Shown here piece after piece: positions 36,724-46,638 of a stretch of DNA of 64,000 bases. The notes below the pieces were generated by a model. It worked only from the letters and a program-made list of their open reading frames with translations. It was not told the origin of the DNA and searched no databases. The position numbers and the translations under genes were made by a program. This stretch comes from Gaetbulibacter sp. S0825 (GTDB taxonomy: Bacteria > Bacteroidota > Bacteroidia > Flavobacteriales > Flavobacteriaceae): positions 992,001 through 1,056,000 of the forward strand of contig NZ_JAATJT010000001.1 in assembly GCF_011777505.1 (NCBI RefSeq), written 5' to 3'. The stretch's first letter is position 1. The number at the start of each line of letters is the position of its first letter.

Positions 36724-38919
36724 CTATTGTTTTTCTCCGGGTTTATATGTCTTCGTAGCTCTTTTTTCTACATCTTCTCTGTAATACGCAACTTCTTTAA
36801 ACTCACCATCTGCGTAATGTTGTGCTTGGTCATCGAAATGAGGAGAATTAGGGTCGCCACTTTGCCCTCCAGCTAACATAGATTTAGCTTTCACCTTATC
36901 TCCAAACTCTACAACAGCTACAAAGCTATTTCCAGAGGTTCCATATTGACGCTTGGTATCTTTACCAAAACGTGTTCCGTAAGATGCTAAAGCTCCCCAA
37001 GAACCAGAAGCCATACCTACCGCAATACTAGGTTGAGAGTCGTCAAACTCTTGATTGATTTTACCATCCAAACGTTGAAAACGGTTGAATTCTCCCCAAG
37101 GTGTTTTCCAAGAGCCAAAATCTTCAACTAATTTTTTGATAGCAGTTTGAAAAACCTCTAGACGTTCTTCTGGATCTGCAGTTTTACTCATATAATCAAA
37201 GCGTCCTAATCTGGTAATGCGTTTATTTCCTGTCATTGTTGGAATGTTTCCTGATCGATAATAGGCATTCAAATAAAATTGCGCTAGTGTCATTTCAACC
37301 GATGTTTCAGAAACCCTAAAATCCCAATTTTTTAATAAAGCGATGGCATCTTTAGCTTCTTGAGTTTTAGCAGGTGCTTTTTCGGCAGCATCCAACAATC
37401 CAGAAATCAATAAATCAGCTCCAGGTAAATAGGTGTCGTACGCCAAATCTAGTAATGTGTCTAAAGTTAAATCGTCTGCTTTTTGTAATAAAGGAATAGC
37501 ATGCATACCTCTAAAGTTCTCAGGATACGAACTCATATATTCTGGATAATCCTCTTTTTTAGGACTATATTCTGCTGCACTTGTAAAAGGTGTAGAGTTA
37601 CAATTTTGTATCCAACCATTTGGTGGATTTAGCACTAAAATATTATCCTCTAAAGGATGTAGTCCATCCCAATCCGTTTCAGGATTACTCCCATCTACAG
37701 GTTTTGTGTAATCAAATTTTACGTTTCGTTTTGGAATAAAGTTGCCATGATAATACGCAATAGTACCATCAGCATCCGCGTACACCGTATTGTTTGAAGA
37801 GTTGGTGCGAATATCCATCATATTGTAAAACTCATCATGATTCGATTTTTTTGTTCTTGTAAACGATTGCTCTAAAGCTTTTATAGGACTCCACATTAAA
37901 GCGGTAGAGACCCATTTGTCATCATTGGAATGCGTTATTGGTCCATGATGTGTGCGATACATCATAAAGGTTTTGTCTTTTAAACCATCAGCACTTTTGT
38001 AGTTTAAAGTCACTTCCATAGAATCTACTGGGCGTAATTCCTCACCATATTTATAAGATGTTTTTCCGTTTTCTTGTACAATGGTTTCTTCAAATTCATC
38101 AATAATATCTGTTCCAGTTGAGGTGTGCATCCAACCAGTTTTTTCGTTAAAGCCTTGGTACACGAAAAATTGTCCCCAGGTTACAGCGCCATACGCATTT
38201 AAACCCTCTTCGCTAACGACGTGTACTTCGCCTCGAAAATAAAATGATGTGTGTGGATTAATCAATAACATTGCATTACCAGATTTTGTTTTGTCTCCAG
38301 AAATTGCAAAGCCATTAGAACCGCGTGGCTCATCATCTTTTAGTCTAATTAACCCATCGTTAACAGCAAGAACTTCTTCATTCTCATTATCATAAAAATC
38401 TTTAATTTTTCTAGTAGAAACTCGTTCAATATCTCCGCCAATAGAACCTTCGCTAAAATACATTGGCATCCAAGGTTCAAAGTGAGTTAGTAATTTTGGC
38501 TTCACTTCAGGGTGAGTTTTAAGGTAATAGTTGACACCATCAGCAAAAGCTATACATAAATCTTTTAACCATTGTGGACTATTATTGTAGTTTTCAATGG
38601 CCTCTTCTTTGGTCATGTATAACTTAGCTCTCAAATCACTATAAATAGAAGCTTCGCCTTCAACTTCGGCTAATCTTCCAATAGCCCAAATATAGTTGCG
38701 TTCAACACGATTAAAATCGTCTTCGCATTGTGCATATAATAAGCCAAACACAGCATCAGCATCTGTTTTGCCATAGATGTGAGGTACGCCAAAGTCGCCT
38801 CTAATAATTTCAACGTTTTCGGCATGTTGCTGCCAACGTTTCTCTTCTTTGGTTAACGTTGTTTCATTTTTACAACTGACTAAAATAAAAAGGATAAGAA
38901 GGGTTAATGCACGATTCAT
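36724..38919 (-). CDS. Penicillin-acylase-like (S45) Ntn hydrolase lipoprotein
   Basis: 731 residues. A lipoprotein signal with FILVSC (Cys16) leads into an S45 pro-enzyme. The predicted autocleavage site is Gly200-Ser201 in EPRGSNGFAISGDKT, giving Ser201 as N-terminal nucleophile of the beta chain. Other family blocks are GVPHIYGKTDADAVFGLLYAQCEDDF, GAVTWGQFFVYQGFNEKTGWMHTS, YRTHHGPI and the C-terminal GGQSGDPNSPHFDDQAQHYADGEF. It cleaves an amide-linked acyl group; candidates are N-acyl-homoserine lactones, acyl-peptides or related amides, and the choice cannot be made from sequence. Confidence 0.9.
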   Translation of the reverse strand: MNRALTLLILFILVSCKNETTLTKEEKRWQQHAENVEIIRGDFGVPHIYGKTDADAVFGLLYAQCEDDFNRVERNYIWAIGRLAEVEGEASIYSDLRAKLYMTKEEAIENYNNSPQWLKDLCIAFADGVNYYLKTHPEVKPKLLTHFEPWMPMYFSEGSIGGDIERVSTRKIKDFYDNENEEVLAVNDGLIRLKDDEPRGSNGFAISGDKTKSGNAMLLINPHTSFYFRGEVHVVSEEGLNAYGAVTWGQFFVYQGFNEKTGWMHTSTGTDIIDEFEETIVQENGKTSYKYGEELRPVDSMEVTLNYKSADGLKDKTFMMYRTHHGPITHSNDDKWVSTALMWSPIKALEQSFTRTKKSNHDEFYNMMDIRTNSSNNTVYADADGTIAYYHGNFIPKRNVKFDYTKPVDGSNPETDWDGLHPLEDNILVLNPPNGWIQNCNSTPFTSAAEYSPKKEDYPEYMSSYPENFRGMHAIPLLQKADDLTLDTLLDLAYDTYLPGADLLISGLLDAAEKAPAKTQEAKDAIALLKNWDFRVSETSVEMTLAQFYLNAYYRSGNIPTMTGNKRITRLGRFDYMSKTADPEERLEVFQTAIKKLVEDFGSWKTPWGEFNRFQRLDGKINQEFDDSQPSIAVGMASGSWGALASYGTRFGKDTKRQYGTSGNSFVAVVEFGDKVKAKSMLAGGQSGDPNSPHFDDQAQHYADGEFKEVAYYREDVEKRATKTYKPGEKQ

Positions 38920-39029
38920 AATGGTTGGTTTTTTCAGTGTTTTAATTATTAAAATAACTATTGATTAAGTATGAATTTGGAGGAGCACCAAGTTAGTTTT
39001 TTTTTCTAACAAAATCAATGCGTTTTTTG

Positions 39030-39060
39030 TTGCTAAAAGTTAAAACGATAACTACCTTTG
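39030..39060 (+). promoter_or_regulatory. Promoter of ppa
   Basis: A TTG at 39030-39032 is separated by 20 bp from TACCTTTG at 39053-39060, matching the Bacteroidota -33/-7 pattern. The box ends 23 bp before the chosen ATG at 39084 and lies downstream of an in-frame ATG at 39018, which supports the later start. Confidence 0.65.
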
Positions 39061-39083
39061 CGCACCCAAAAAGAAATGTAATT

Positions 39084-39611
39084 ATGAGTAAGAATAATGA
39101 AACGACATTCGACGTGTTAATCGAAATTCCAAAAGGAAGCCGAAACAAATATGAGTACGATTTTGTCTTGAATAAAATACGTTTTGATAGAATGTTATTT
39201 TCGTCAATGATGTATCCTGGTGATTATGGTTTTGTACCAGAAACATTGGCATTAGATGGTGATCCACTTGATGTATTGGTACTTGGAGCCGAACCAACAT
39301 TTCCAATGTGTGTTATGGAAGTACGCCCAATAGGTGTGTTCCATATGACAGATGAAAAAGGTCCTGACGAGAAACTAATTTGTGTATCAGTAAATGATCC
39401 ATTTTGGAATAAAATAAATGATTTAAGTGAATTAAACCCTCATAGATTAAAAGAAATAGAACACTTTTTTGAAGTTTATAAGGATTTAGAAGAAAAGAAA
39501 GTAGATGTTGGTGGCTGGGGAAATGCCGAAGAAGCAAAAAATATTTATCATAAATGTGTACAACGTTATGATGAAAGTGAGCATAAAAAGAATCGTACTT
39601 TTACAATATAA
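39084..39611 (+). CDS. ppa: Inorganic pyrophosphatase (soluble, family I)
   Basis: 175 residues from ATG at 39084 (MSKNNETTFDVLIEIPKGSRNKYEYDF). Active-site motifs: IPKGSRNKYE, FVPETLALDGDPLDVLVLG with the metal-binding aspartates, and KLICVSVNDPFW. It hydrolyses PPi in the cytoplasm. The membrane-bound pyrophosphatase gene follows after a terminator, so two different PPi-consuming enzymes are neighbours. An in-frame ATG 66 bp upstream was rejected because the promoter box lies between. Confidence 0.95.
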   Translation: MSKNNETTFDVLIEIPKGSRNKYEYDFVLNKIRFDRMLFSSMMYPGDYGFVPETLALDGDPLDVLVLGAEPTFPMCVMEVRPIGVFHMTDEKGPDEKLICVSVNDPFWNKINDLSELNPHRLKEIEHFFEVYKDLEEKKVDVGGWGNAEEAKNIYHKCVQRYDESEHKKNRTFTI

Positions 39612-39634
39612 ATAGTACTTTAATAAAAGTAAGC

Positions 39635-39669
39635 AGGCCATTCTTTATAAATTAAGAGTGGCTTTTTTT
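39635..39669 (+). terminator. Terminator after ppa
   Basis: The stem GCCATTCT / AGAGTGGC (one G-T pair) with a 10-nt loop is followed by seven T. Confidence 0.8.
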
Positions 39670-39685
39670 ATCTGCCATATTTTAC

Positions 39686-39693
39686 TATTTTTG
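39686..39693 (+). promoter_or_regulatory. TAnnTTTG -7 box upstream of hppA
   Basis: TATTTTTG lies 28 bp before the hppA ATG, just after the ppa terminator. The -33 region is a T-rich stretch with no sharp TTTG. Confidence 0.45.
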
Positions 39694-39721
39694 GCGGAGT
39701 TTAAAAATAAACAACTAACAT

Positions 39722-42190
39722 ATGGAATTATTAGTAAAATTATTACCTGCATTTGGTGTTTTGGCCTTGATTTTTGTTTTTATAAAAAGTGGCTGGGTTT
39801 CAAAACAAGACGTTGGTGATGCAAAAATGGCACGTATAGCCAAAAATATTGCAGACGGTGCAATGGCATTTTTAAAAGCCGAATACAAAGTTCTAGCAAT
39901 TTTTGTGGTTGCAGTAGCAATCCTATTGTTTTTTAAAGGAAACAGCGAAGAAGGTTCAAACTGGATGGTAGCAGTATCGTTTATAGTTGGAGCTATTTGT
40001 TCAGCGTTGGCTGGATTTATTGGAATGAAAGTCGCTACCAAAGCAAATGTTAGAACCACACAAGCGGCAAGAACATCATTAGGGAAAGCACTAGAAGTTG
40101 CTTTTGCTGGGGGTTCTGTAATGGGATTAGGTGTTGTAGGTTTAGGTATTTTAGGTTTAAGTGGCTTATTTATGGCATATCAAATGATGTGGCCAGGAGC
40201 AGACAATATTCCAATGGTACTAAACGTACTTTCTGGATTTTCTTTAGGAGCATCATCTATTGCATTATTTGCACGTGTTGGTGGAGGTATTTATACTAAA
40301 GCAGCCGATGTTGGAGCAGATTTAGTTGGTAAGGTTGAAGCTGGTATTCCAGAAGATCACCCTTTAAACCCTGCAACTATTGCAGATAATGTTGGAGATA
40401 ATGTTGGAGATGTAGCTGGAATGGGAGCCGACTTATTTGAATCGTATGTAGGATCTATTATAGGTACAATGGTATTAGGAGCTATTATTATAACTCCTAA
40501 TTTTGATGGTTTAGGAGCGGTATATTTACCATTGGTTCTTGGAGCTGTAGGAATTATAATGTCAATTATAGGAACATTTTTTGTAAAAGTAAAAGATGGT
40601 GGAAATCCACAAACAGCATTAAATATTGGTGAATTTGGTTCAGCAGGATTAATGGCTGTTGCAACTTACTTTTTAATTCAAGAATTTATTCCAGAAACGT
40701 TTAACTTAAATGGCGTTGAGTACACATCTATAGGTGTGTTTTTTGCTGTGATTGCTGGTTTAATAGCTGGTTTGGCGGTTGGAAAAATAACAGAGTATTA
40801 TACAGCTACAGGTAAAAAACCTGTAATGTCTATTGTAAGGCAATCTGAAACTGGATCTGCTACAAATATTATTGCTGGTTTAGGTGTAGGTATGATGTCT
40901 ACAGCAATTCCTATTATTTTAATCGCTGCTGCTATTATTGTATCTCATCATTACGCAGGGTTATATGGTATTGCAATTGCAGCTGTAGGGATGTTAGCAA
41001 ACACAGGTATTCAGTTAGCTGTAGATGCTTACGGACCAATTTGTGATAATGCTGGTGGTATTGCTGAAATGGCAGAATTACCAAGTGAAGTACGTGAGCG
41101 TACAGATAAATTGGATGCTGTTGGTAATACAACTGCAGCAGTAGGTAAAGGATTCGCCATTGCTTCGGCAGCATTAACAGCGTTAGCATTATTTGCCGCT
41201 TTTATGCAGACAGCAGGTGTAACTGCAATTGATGTATCTAAACCAAATATTATGGCAGGATTATTAGTTGGTGGTATGTTGCCATTTGTATTTTCTGCTT
41301 TGTCTATGAATGCAGTTGGTAGAGCAGCTATGGCAATGATTGAAGAAGTTAGACGTCAGTTTAGAGATATTCCTCAATTAAAAGCAGCTTTAGAAGTAAT
41401 GCGTAAGTATGATAGTGATATGTCTAAAGCATCTGACGCAGATAGAAAAATATTTGATGATGCAGATGGCGTTGCGGATTACGGAAAATGTATTGATATT
41501 TCTACGAAAGCGTCAATTAAAGAAATGGTGTTGCCAGGTCTATTGGCAATTGTTGTTCCTGTTGCTGTTGGATTTATTGGAGGAGCAGAAATGTTAGGAG
41601 GTCTTCTAGCAGGTGTAACAACTTGTGGAGTACTTATGGCAATCTTCCAATCGAATGCTGGAGGTGCTTGGGATAACGCTAAGAAAACTATTGAAGAAGA
41701 AGGTAGAAAAGGAACAGAGGCTCATAAAGCTGCTGTTGTTGGTGATACTGTTGGAGATCCGTTTAAGGATACATCAGGACCATCATTAAATATCTTATTA
41801 AAGTTAATGTCTGTAGTAGCATTAGTTATTGCACCAAGTATTGCTTTAACTGGAGACAGTGCTTATGCTGTTGAAGCAAATGAAAAAGTTTGGATTGATG
41901 AAGATGGTAAAAAACACGTTGTTAAAGGAGATATGGCAATGTTAACTGAAGAAGCTGAAAAAATAGTAAAAGTAAACATCGAAAAGAATGACGATGGTAC
42001 TGCTAAAGCAACTGTAACAACTACCGCTACTAAAGATGGCAAAACAACAACTGAAGATAAAGTATATGAAGGTACTTTAGAAGAAGTTAAAGCAAAGTTA
42101 GATGCGCTTGAAGATGTTGGGCAAAAGGTAGAAGGGAAAAAGAAGATGATTAAAAAAGTTATCGAAGAAGTAGAAGAAGAGAAAAGCTAA
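39722..42190 (+). CDS. hppA: Membrane ion-translocating pyrophosphatase, K+-dependent type
   Basis: 822 residues with about 16 transmembrane helices. Core motifs: [40 protein letters not shown] and [19 protein letters not shown]. The segment [13 protein letters not shown] has Ala where K+-independent enzymes have Lys, which indicates the K+-dependent subfamily. It couples PPi hydrolysis to H+ or Na+ export; which ion is not settled. After the usual core ending near LTGDSAYA there is a hydrophilic, Lys/Glu-rich C-terminal extension of about 100 residues, which is unusual. Confidence 0.95.
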   Translation: MELLVKLLPAFGVLALIFVFIKSGWVSKQDVGDAKMARIAKNIADGAMAFLKAEYKVLAIFVVAVAILLFFKGNSEEGSNWMVAVSFIVGAICSALAGFIGMKVATKANVRTTQAARTSLGKALEVAFAGGSVMGLGVVGLGILGLSGLFMAYQMMWPGADNIPMVLNVLSGFSLGASSIALFARVGGGIYTKAADVGADLVGKVEAGIPEDHPLNPATIADNVGDNVGDVAGMGADLFESYVGSIIGTMVLGAIIITPNFDGLGAVYLPLVLGAVGIIMSIIGTFFVKVKDGGNPQTALNIGEFGSAGLMAVATYFLIQEFIPETFNLNGVEYTSIGVFFAVIAGLIAGLAVGKITEYYTATGKKPVMSIVRQSETGSATNIIAGLGVGMMSTAIPIILIAAAIIVSHHYAGLYGIAIAAVGMLANTGIQLAVDAYGPICDNAGGIAEMAELPSEVRERTDKLDAVGNTTAAVGKGFAIASAALTALALFAAFMQTAGVTAIDVSKPNIMAGLLVGGMLPFVFSALSMNAVGRAAMAMIEEVRRQFRDIPQLKAALEVMRKYDSDMSKASDADRKIFDDADGVADYGKCIDISTKASIKEMVLPGLLAIVVPVAVGFIGGAEMLGGLLAGVTTCGVLMAIFQSNAGGAWDNAKKTIEEEGRKGTEAHKAAVVGDTVGDPFKDTSGPSLNILLKLMSVVALVIAPSIALTGDSAYAVEANEKVWIDEDGKKHVVKGDMAMLTEEAEKIVKVNIEKNDDGTAKATVTTTATKDGKTTTEDKVYEGTLEEVKAKLDALEDVGQKVEGKKKMIKKVIEEVEEEKS

Positions 42191-42212
42191 TACTTCAAAC
42201 TTCATATTAAAT

Positions 42213-42242
42213 AAAAAACCACGCAATTAGCGTGGTTTTTTA
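42213..42242 (+). terminator. Terminator after hppA
   Basis: AAAAACCACGC - AATTA - GCGTGGTTTTT. An almost identical hairpin occurs at 43367-43395 after the next gene. Confidence 0.9.
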
Positions 42243-42246
42243 TTTA

Positions 42247-42254
42247 TAAATTTG
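42247..42254 (+). promoter_or_regulatory. TAnnTTTG -7 box upstream of the phosphodiesterase gene
   Basis: TAAATTTG lies 23 bp before the ATG at 42278. Its -33 position would fall inside the hppA terminator and is not well matched. Confidence 0.4.
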
Positions 42255-42277
42255 AGGTACATTCTAAAATCGTCAAA

Positions 42278-43363
42278 ATGAAAAGATTTTTTTTATTACT
42301 CTTAATAGTTCTTATAAGTTGTAAATCAACAACGGATCAAGAAATTAGCAACACTAATGAACAGCACGTCATCTTGATTACATTAGACGGATTTAGATGG
42401 CAGGAATTGTTTTCAGGAATAGATGAAGATTTGATGACCAATAAAGATTTTTCTAGTGATTCTTCTGGATTAAGGAAGCTTTTCTGGAAAGGCACACCTC
42501 AAGAAAGACGTAAAGCATTGTTGCCTTTTATTTGGGAGACTGTTCCTGAATTAGGTCAAATATATGGTAATAGAATGTTGGGTAGTCATGTTAATCTTAC
42601 CAATTCCTATTGGTTTTCTTATCCAGGGTATAATGAAATTCTCTCTGGGGATGCTGATGATGATAGAATACAAAGTAATGACAAAATACCAAATCCAAAT
42701 AGAACTATTTTGGAGATAGCTAATGCAGATGAACGTTACAAAGGTAAAGTTGGTGCTTTTGCAAGTTGGGATGTGTTTCCATATATAATAAACGAAGAGC
42801 GTAGTGGAGTGCCTGTAAATGCAGGTTTTGATTTAGCTGAAGGAGATTTAACTAGTAACGAAGCCTATTTAAATAAGTTACAAGAAGCAACACCTAGTCC
42901 GTGGAGTACTGTTAGATTAGATGTGTTTACACATCATTTTGCTTTAGAATATCTAAAAAAAGAACATCCAAGTTTGGTATATATTTCTTATGGTGAAACA
43001 GATGATTTTGCTCATGATGGAAATTATGATGCTTATCTAAAATCGGCAAATACGACTGACGGATTTATTAAAGAACTATGGGAGTATACTCAAAATGATG
43101 CTATTTATAAAGATAAAACAACCTTTATCATTACTACAGATCATGGACGTGGAACACAACCAATTGAAACCTGGAGAGGCCATGGTTCAAGTGTAGATGG
43201 TGCAGATGAGGTTTGGCTTATTGCATTTGGAGCAGGAGTAAAGCCTTTAGGCGAAATTACTCAAGGTGAACAATTATATTCTAATCAAATTGCTAGTACC
43301 GTTGCGCAATTATTAAAACTGGATTTTGAATCTAGTAAGGTACCAATTAGCTTAAAAGATTAA
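42278..43363 (+). CDS. Alkaline-phosphatase-superfamily phosphodiesterase-like lipoprotein
   Basis: 361 residues with lipobox VLISC (Cys15). The alkaline phosphatase/nucleotide pyrophosphatase fold is indicated by VILITLDGFRWQELFSG (metal Asp), NLTNSYWFSYPGYNEILSG (nucleophile region), YISYGETDDFAHDGNYD and FIITTDHGRG with a downstream HG metal ligand. It would hydrolyse phosphate esters or diesters on the outside of a membrane. It stands as a single gene between two near-identical terminators. Confidence 0.85.
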   Translation: MKRFFLLLLIVLISCKSTTDQEISNTNEQHVILITLDGFRWQELFSGIDEDLMTNKDFSSDSSGLRKLFWKGTPQERRKALLPFIWETVPELGQIYGNRMLGSHVNLTNSYWFSYPGYNEILSGDADDDRIQSNDKIPNPNRTILEIANADERYKGKVGAFASWDVFPYIINEERSGVPVNAGFDLAEGDLTSNEAYLNKLQEATPSPWSTVRLDVFTHHFALEYLKKEHPSLVYISYGETDDFAHDGNYDAYLKSANTTDGFIKELWEYTQNDAIYKDKTTFIITTDHGRGTQPIETWRGHGSSVDGADEVWLIAFGAGVKPLGEITQGEQLYSNQIASTVAQLLKLDFESSKVPISLKD

Positions 43364-43366
43364 ATA

Positions 43367-43395
43367 AAAAACCACGCTATATGCGTGGTTTTTTA
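43367..43395. terminator. Bidirectional terminator between convergent genes
   Basis: AAAAACCACGC - TATAT - GCGTGGTTTTTT. It serves the plus-strand phosphodiesterase and the minus-strand S9 peptidase genes. Confidence 0.9.
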
Positions 43396-43414
43396 TATTA
43401 TTTAAGAACTCAGC

Positions 43415-45937
43415 TTAATCATTTTTTGGTGTTTCCCTATTCATCTCAGTCATATCTATTTCATTTGGACCAACACCTAATAAGTGTTCGCTGAAATAGT
43501 CAGCCCACATCCAGAAAAAATATTGACTCATATTTCCATAGCCATGACGTTGGGTTGGGAAAAGGAAAAAGTCAAAACGCTTGTTAGCTTTTATTAAGGC
43601 ATTTGCCATTCTAATGGTTCCAGCTGGATGTACATTATTATCAATATCACCTGTGGTTAGCATTAAATGACCTTTTAAATTTGCCGCTAAGGATTGATTT
43701 TTATCGATCATATATTTGTAGCTAATCTTACCGTCAGCATCTTTTTCTTCTTTTATACCATGGTGCGTTTCACTCCACCAGCTATTATATACTGTATTAT
43801 CATGATTCCCAGAAGACGACACCGCAACTTTAAAGAAATCTGGATATACTAACATGGCAGCAGTACTCATAAATCCACCTCCTGAGTGACCAAAGATGCC
43901 TACCTTTTCAATATCTATAAAGGAGTGTCTATCAGCTAATTGCTCAGCAACATATTTCTTATCTGCTAAACCATAATCTCTTAAATTATTGTAACCGTAA
44001 GTGTGGTACCATTTAGAACGCGCAGGATGACCACCTCTGTTACCTAAAGTAACCACAATAAACCCTACTTGAGCTAAACGATCAACCCTATCCATTCGAG
44101 CTGAAAATGATTTATTTACAGCTTCAGTTTGAGGTCCTGGATATACATATTGGATTAATGGATATTTTTTGTTTTCATCAAAATCGAAAGGTTTATATAT
44201 TACGCCATAAATATCTGTGATGCCATCATCTGCTTTAGCTTTAAAAGGTTCAGGGAACTTATAACCAGTTGCCATTAGCTGAGATAAATCAGCTTCTTCT
44301 AATTTCATAACTAAGCCTCCAGTGCTGCTTCTTAACTCAGATTTTGGGACTGTATTTACTCTAGAAAAATTACTTACAAAATATTTATTAGAATCAGATA
44401 CGTCCACACCACTATTGAAGTCGCCTGGATTTAAACTTTTAAAACCAGATCCATTTAAGTTGATTTTATATAAATGGGCATAATAAGGATCTATGTTTTT
44501 ATCGACACCATTAGCTGTAAAATAAACTGTACGTTCACTTTCATTAATCCCTTGGAAAGTATCTACATGAAATTCACCACTCGTAACTTGACGCTTTAAG
44601 TTTCCGTTTGCATCGTATAAATAATAATGACCCCAACCATCTCTTTCAGACCAGAATAAAATTTCAGATTCATTATTAAATAATCTAATACTCTTTCCTC
44701 TACTTTCTATGTATGTATTAAAGTGTTCTTCTATTAAAGTAGTTGCTTCTCCAGTATTAATATCTGCAACATGCACGTCAAATCGTTTACGATCTCTACT
44801 AGTAGTATTGAAGTATACTTTTCCTTTTTTAGAAAGTAATAAAGCAGGTTTATGTTTGCTGTCGTCATTTTTCTTGTATCTATGAGAGTATAACCCAACA
44901 CTTTGTTGTGCAGTAGTATCTAATTTAATTTCTGTCATTCCTTTTGTTGGAATATCAAAAATATGAACATAAGGCTTAGCAAATTCTTGTTCTCCAGCCA
45001 TGTGGTATTTATAGGTTTCGAGAGTTGGACGACCTTTTGAAGCGTTGTTAATTACCCATAAATCTTTTATTTCTCTTGAATCTGAACGCTGTGTAACAAA
45101 TTTCTTAGAATCATGCGACCATAAACCAAAAATACCTTTTCTGTGATCTTTAGTTTTTTCTTTTTCAACATTGGTTTGGCCTCTTCCACCACCTCCATAG
45201 CTAAAATGTTCAATACCATCAGTTGTCCATTGATGCTCAACAATGGTTGAGTCTTTTTCATCCTCTATGGCTTTAAGGAAGTTTTCTTTATCCATCCAAT
45301 ATAAGTTGTGTTTTTTGGAGAATAATACAATAGAGCTATCTGGTGCCACATTTGCCCAACGTATACGTTTTTCGTCATCTTTAGAATTGTCAATGATAGT
45401 TAAACCATTTCCTCCAAGACGATATTCAAGATAATACACCTTTTTTTCCATTTTAGGTTTTTTCTTTTTGGCCTTTTTAGCTTTTGTAGAGTCTTGTTCG
45501 GTTTCTTCTTTTTCTTCTTTTTCGTCGTCTTTAGCCTCAACTTCTTCAGTTGAGGTTACTCTAAAACGAATAGCTGTTTCATTTTTAACGAATTCAAAAT
45601 CAAAACGTGGTAAGTGTTGTGCATCATATGGATCTTTTGTGATTTCGGTTAACCACTTAGCCATTTTAGCATTATCGAATAGTTTAGTTCTAGTACGCTT
45701 ATCTGGATCTACAATGTAGTAGTTAGACCCTTCGGTGGTTTTGTATTGATACCAAAAACGATTGCCAGTTTTTAACCAATTAGGACGCACTGTGGTAGAG
45801 TGTACTAATTTACCAAGGTTGTTTGGTGAATATTTTGCGGCTAATCTATAATTAGGGATTGGCGTTTGACTTTCATCTTGAGCAAAAATGAAAGTTGTGC
45901 TTAAAATACATATAAGCAAGAATGTGAACTTTCTCAT
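43415..45937 (-). CDS. S9 prolyl oligopeptidase/DPP IV-like peptidase
   Basis: 840 residues with a signal peptide ending near TFIFAQ. A long N-terminal beta-propeller (DPP IV N-domain) includes an acidic/lysine-rich insertion near residues 135-165. The C-terminal alpha/beta hydrolase carries Ser685 in GIFGHSGGGFMS, Asp766 in TGDIDNNVHP and His798 in TQRHGYGN. It should cleave dipeptides or short proline-containing peptides outside the cytoplasm. It converges with the phosphodiesterase gene. Confidence 0.92.
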   Translation of the reverse strand: MRKFTFLLICILSTTFIFAQDESQTPIPNYRLAAKYSPNNLGKLVHSTTVRPNWLKTGNRFWYQYKTTEGSNYYIVDPDKRTRTKLFDNAKMAKWLTEITKDPYDAQHLPRFDFEFVKNETAIRFRVTSTEEVEAKDDEKEEKEETEQDSTKAKKAKKKKPKMEKKVYYLEYRLGGNGLTIIDNSKDDEKRIRWANVAPDSSIVLFSKKHNLYWMDKENFLKAIEDEKDSTIVEHQWTTDGIEHFSYGGGGRGQTNVEKEKTKDHRKGIFGLWSHDSKKFVTQRSDSREIKDLWVINNASKGRPTLETYKYHMAGEQEFAKPYVHIFDIPTKGMTEIKLDTTAQQSVGLYSHRYKKNDDSKHKPALLLSKKGKVYFNTTSRDRKRFDVHVADINTGEATTLIEEHFNTYIESRGKSIRLFNNESEILFWSERDGWGHYYLYDANGNLKRQVTSGEFHVDTFQGINESERTVYFTANGVDKNIDPYYAHLYKINLNGSGFKSLNPGDFNSGVDVSDSNKYFVSNFSRVNTVPKSELRSSTGGLVMKLEEADLSQLMATGYKFPEPFKAKADDGITDIYGVIYKPFDFDENKKYPLIQYVYPGPQTEAVNKSFSARMDRVDRLAQVGFIVVTLGNRGGHPARSKWYHTYGYNNLRDYGLADKKYVAEQLADRHSFIDIEKVGIFGHSGGGFMSTAAMLVYPDFFKVAVSSSGNHDNTVYNSWWSETHHGIKEEKDADGKISYKYMIDKNQSLAANLKGHLMLTTGDIDNNVHPAGTIRMANALIKANKRFDFFLFPTQRHGYGNMSQYFFWMWADYFSEHLLGVGPNEIDMTEMNRETPKND

Positions 45938-46020
45938 AATTGTTGGTTGGAAATTTATATAAACTTTAGTTTGAGTGACTAAAGTAATAAATCTAACCTT
46001 AAAAATGAGTAACTATTTTC

Positions 46021-46635
46021 TTAAAATAAACCGTGAATTTCGGCGTCGATAGTGTTTAAGATGCTTCCTAAATCTTCAGGATTATCTACAAAGTCTAGAT
46101 TATCAACATCAATAATAAGTAATTTACCTTTGTCATAACCATGAATCCATGCTTCGTAACGTTCGTTAAGTCTACTTAAATAATCAATACTAATGGAGTT
46201 TTCGTAATCGCGACCTCGCTTATGAATTTGACTCACTAAATTTGGAATTGAGCTTCTTAAATAGATTAATAAATCTGGACCTTTTACTAAAGATTCCATA
46301 AGCTGAAATAATGATGAATAGTTTTCAAAATCACGATTGGTCATTAATCCCATTGCATGTAGGTTAGGTGCAAAAATGTGTGCATCTTCATAAATGGTTC
46401 TATCCTGGATAATTTCTTTCCCACTTTGGTGAATTTGTAAAACTTGACGAAAACGACTATTTAAAAAATATACTTGAAGGTTAAAGCTCCAACGCTCCAT
46501 TTGATTATAGAAATCATCCAAGTAAGGGTTGTCAACGACATCTTCTAATTGAGCTTCCCATTTATAATGTTTTGCGAGTAATTTTGTGAGTGTAGTTTTT
46601 CCTGCGCCAATATTTCCTGCTACTGCAACGTGCAT
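46021..46635 (-). CDS. Deoxynucleoside kinase (stand-alone)
   Basis: 204 residues. P-loop GNIGAGKTTLTKLL at residues 7-20, the QDRTIYEDAHIFA substrate block (ERS-like region of dNKs) and the lid region IHKRGRDYENSI. It phosphorylates a deoxynucleoside with ATP for salvage; the preferred base is unknown. It starts 3 bp after the stop of the propeller-like gene upstream, suggesting an operon. It is paralogous to the kinase half of the FolK fusion at 2735. Confidence 0.93.
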   Translation of the reverse strand: MHVAVAGNIGAGKTTLTKLLAKHYKWEAQLEDVVDNPYLDDFYNQMERWSFNLQVYFLNSRFRQVLQIHQSGKEIIQDRTIYEDAHIFAPNLHAMGLMTNRDFENYSSLFQLMESLVKGPDLLIYLRSSIPNLVSQIHKRGRDYENSISIDYLSRLNERYEAWIHGYDKGKLLIIDVDNLDFVDNPEDLGSILNTIDAEIHGLF

Positions 46636-46638
46636 ATT

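Noticed and set aside
39018-39083. N-terminal extension of ppa
   Set aside because: The promoter box at 39053-39060 lies inside it, and homologous proteins begin at the later ATG.
45067-45719. Frames on both strands within the S9 peptidase gene
   Set aside because: They are shadows of the Lys/Glu-rich insertion in the peptidase and lack their own start context.
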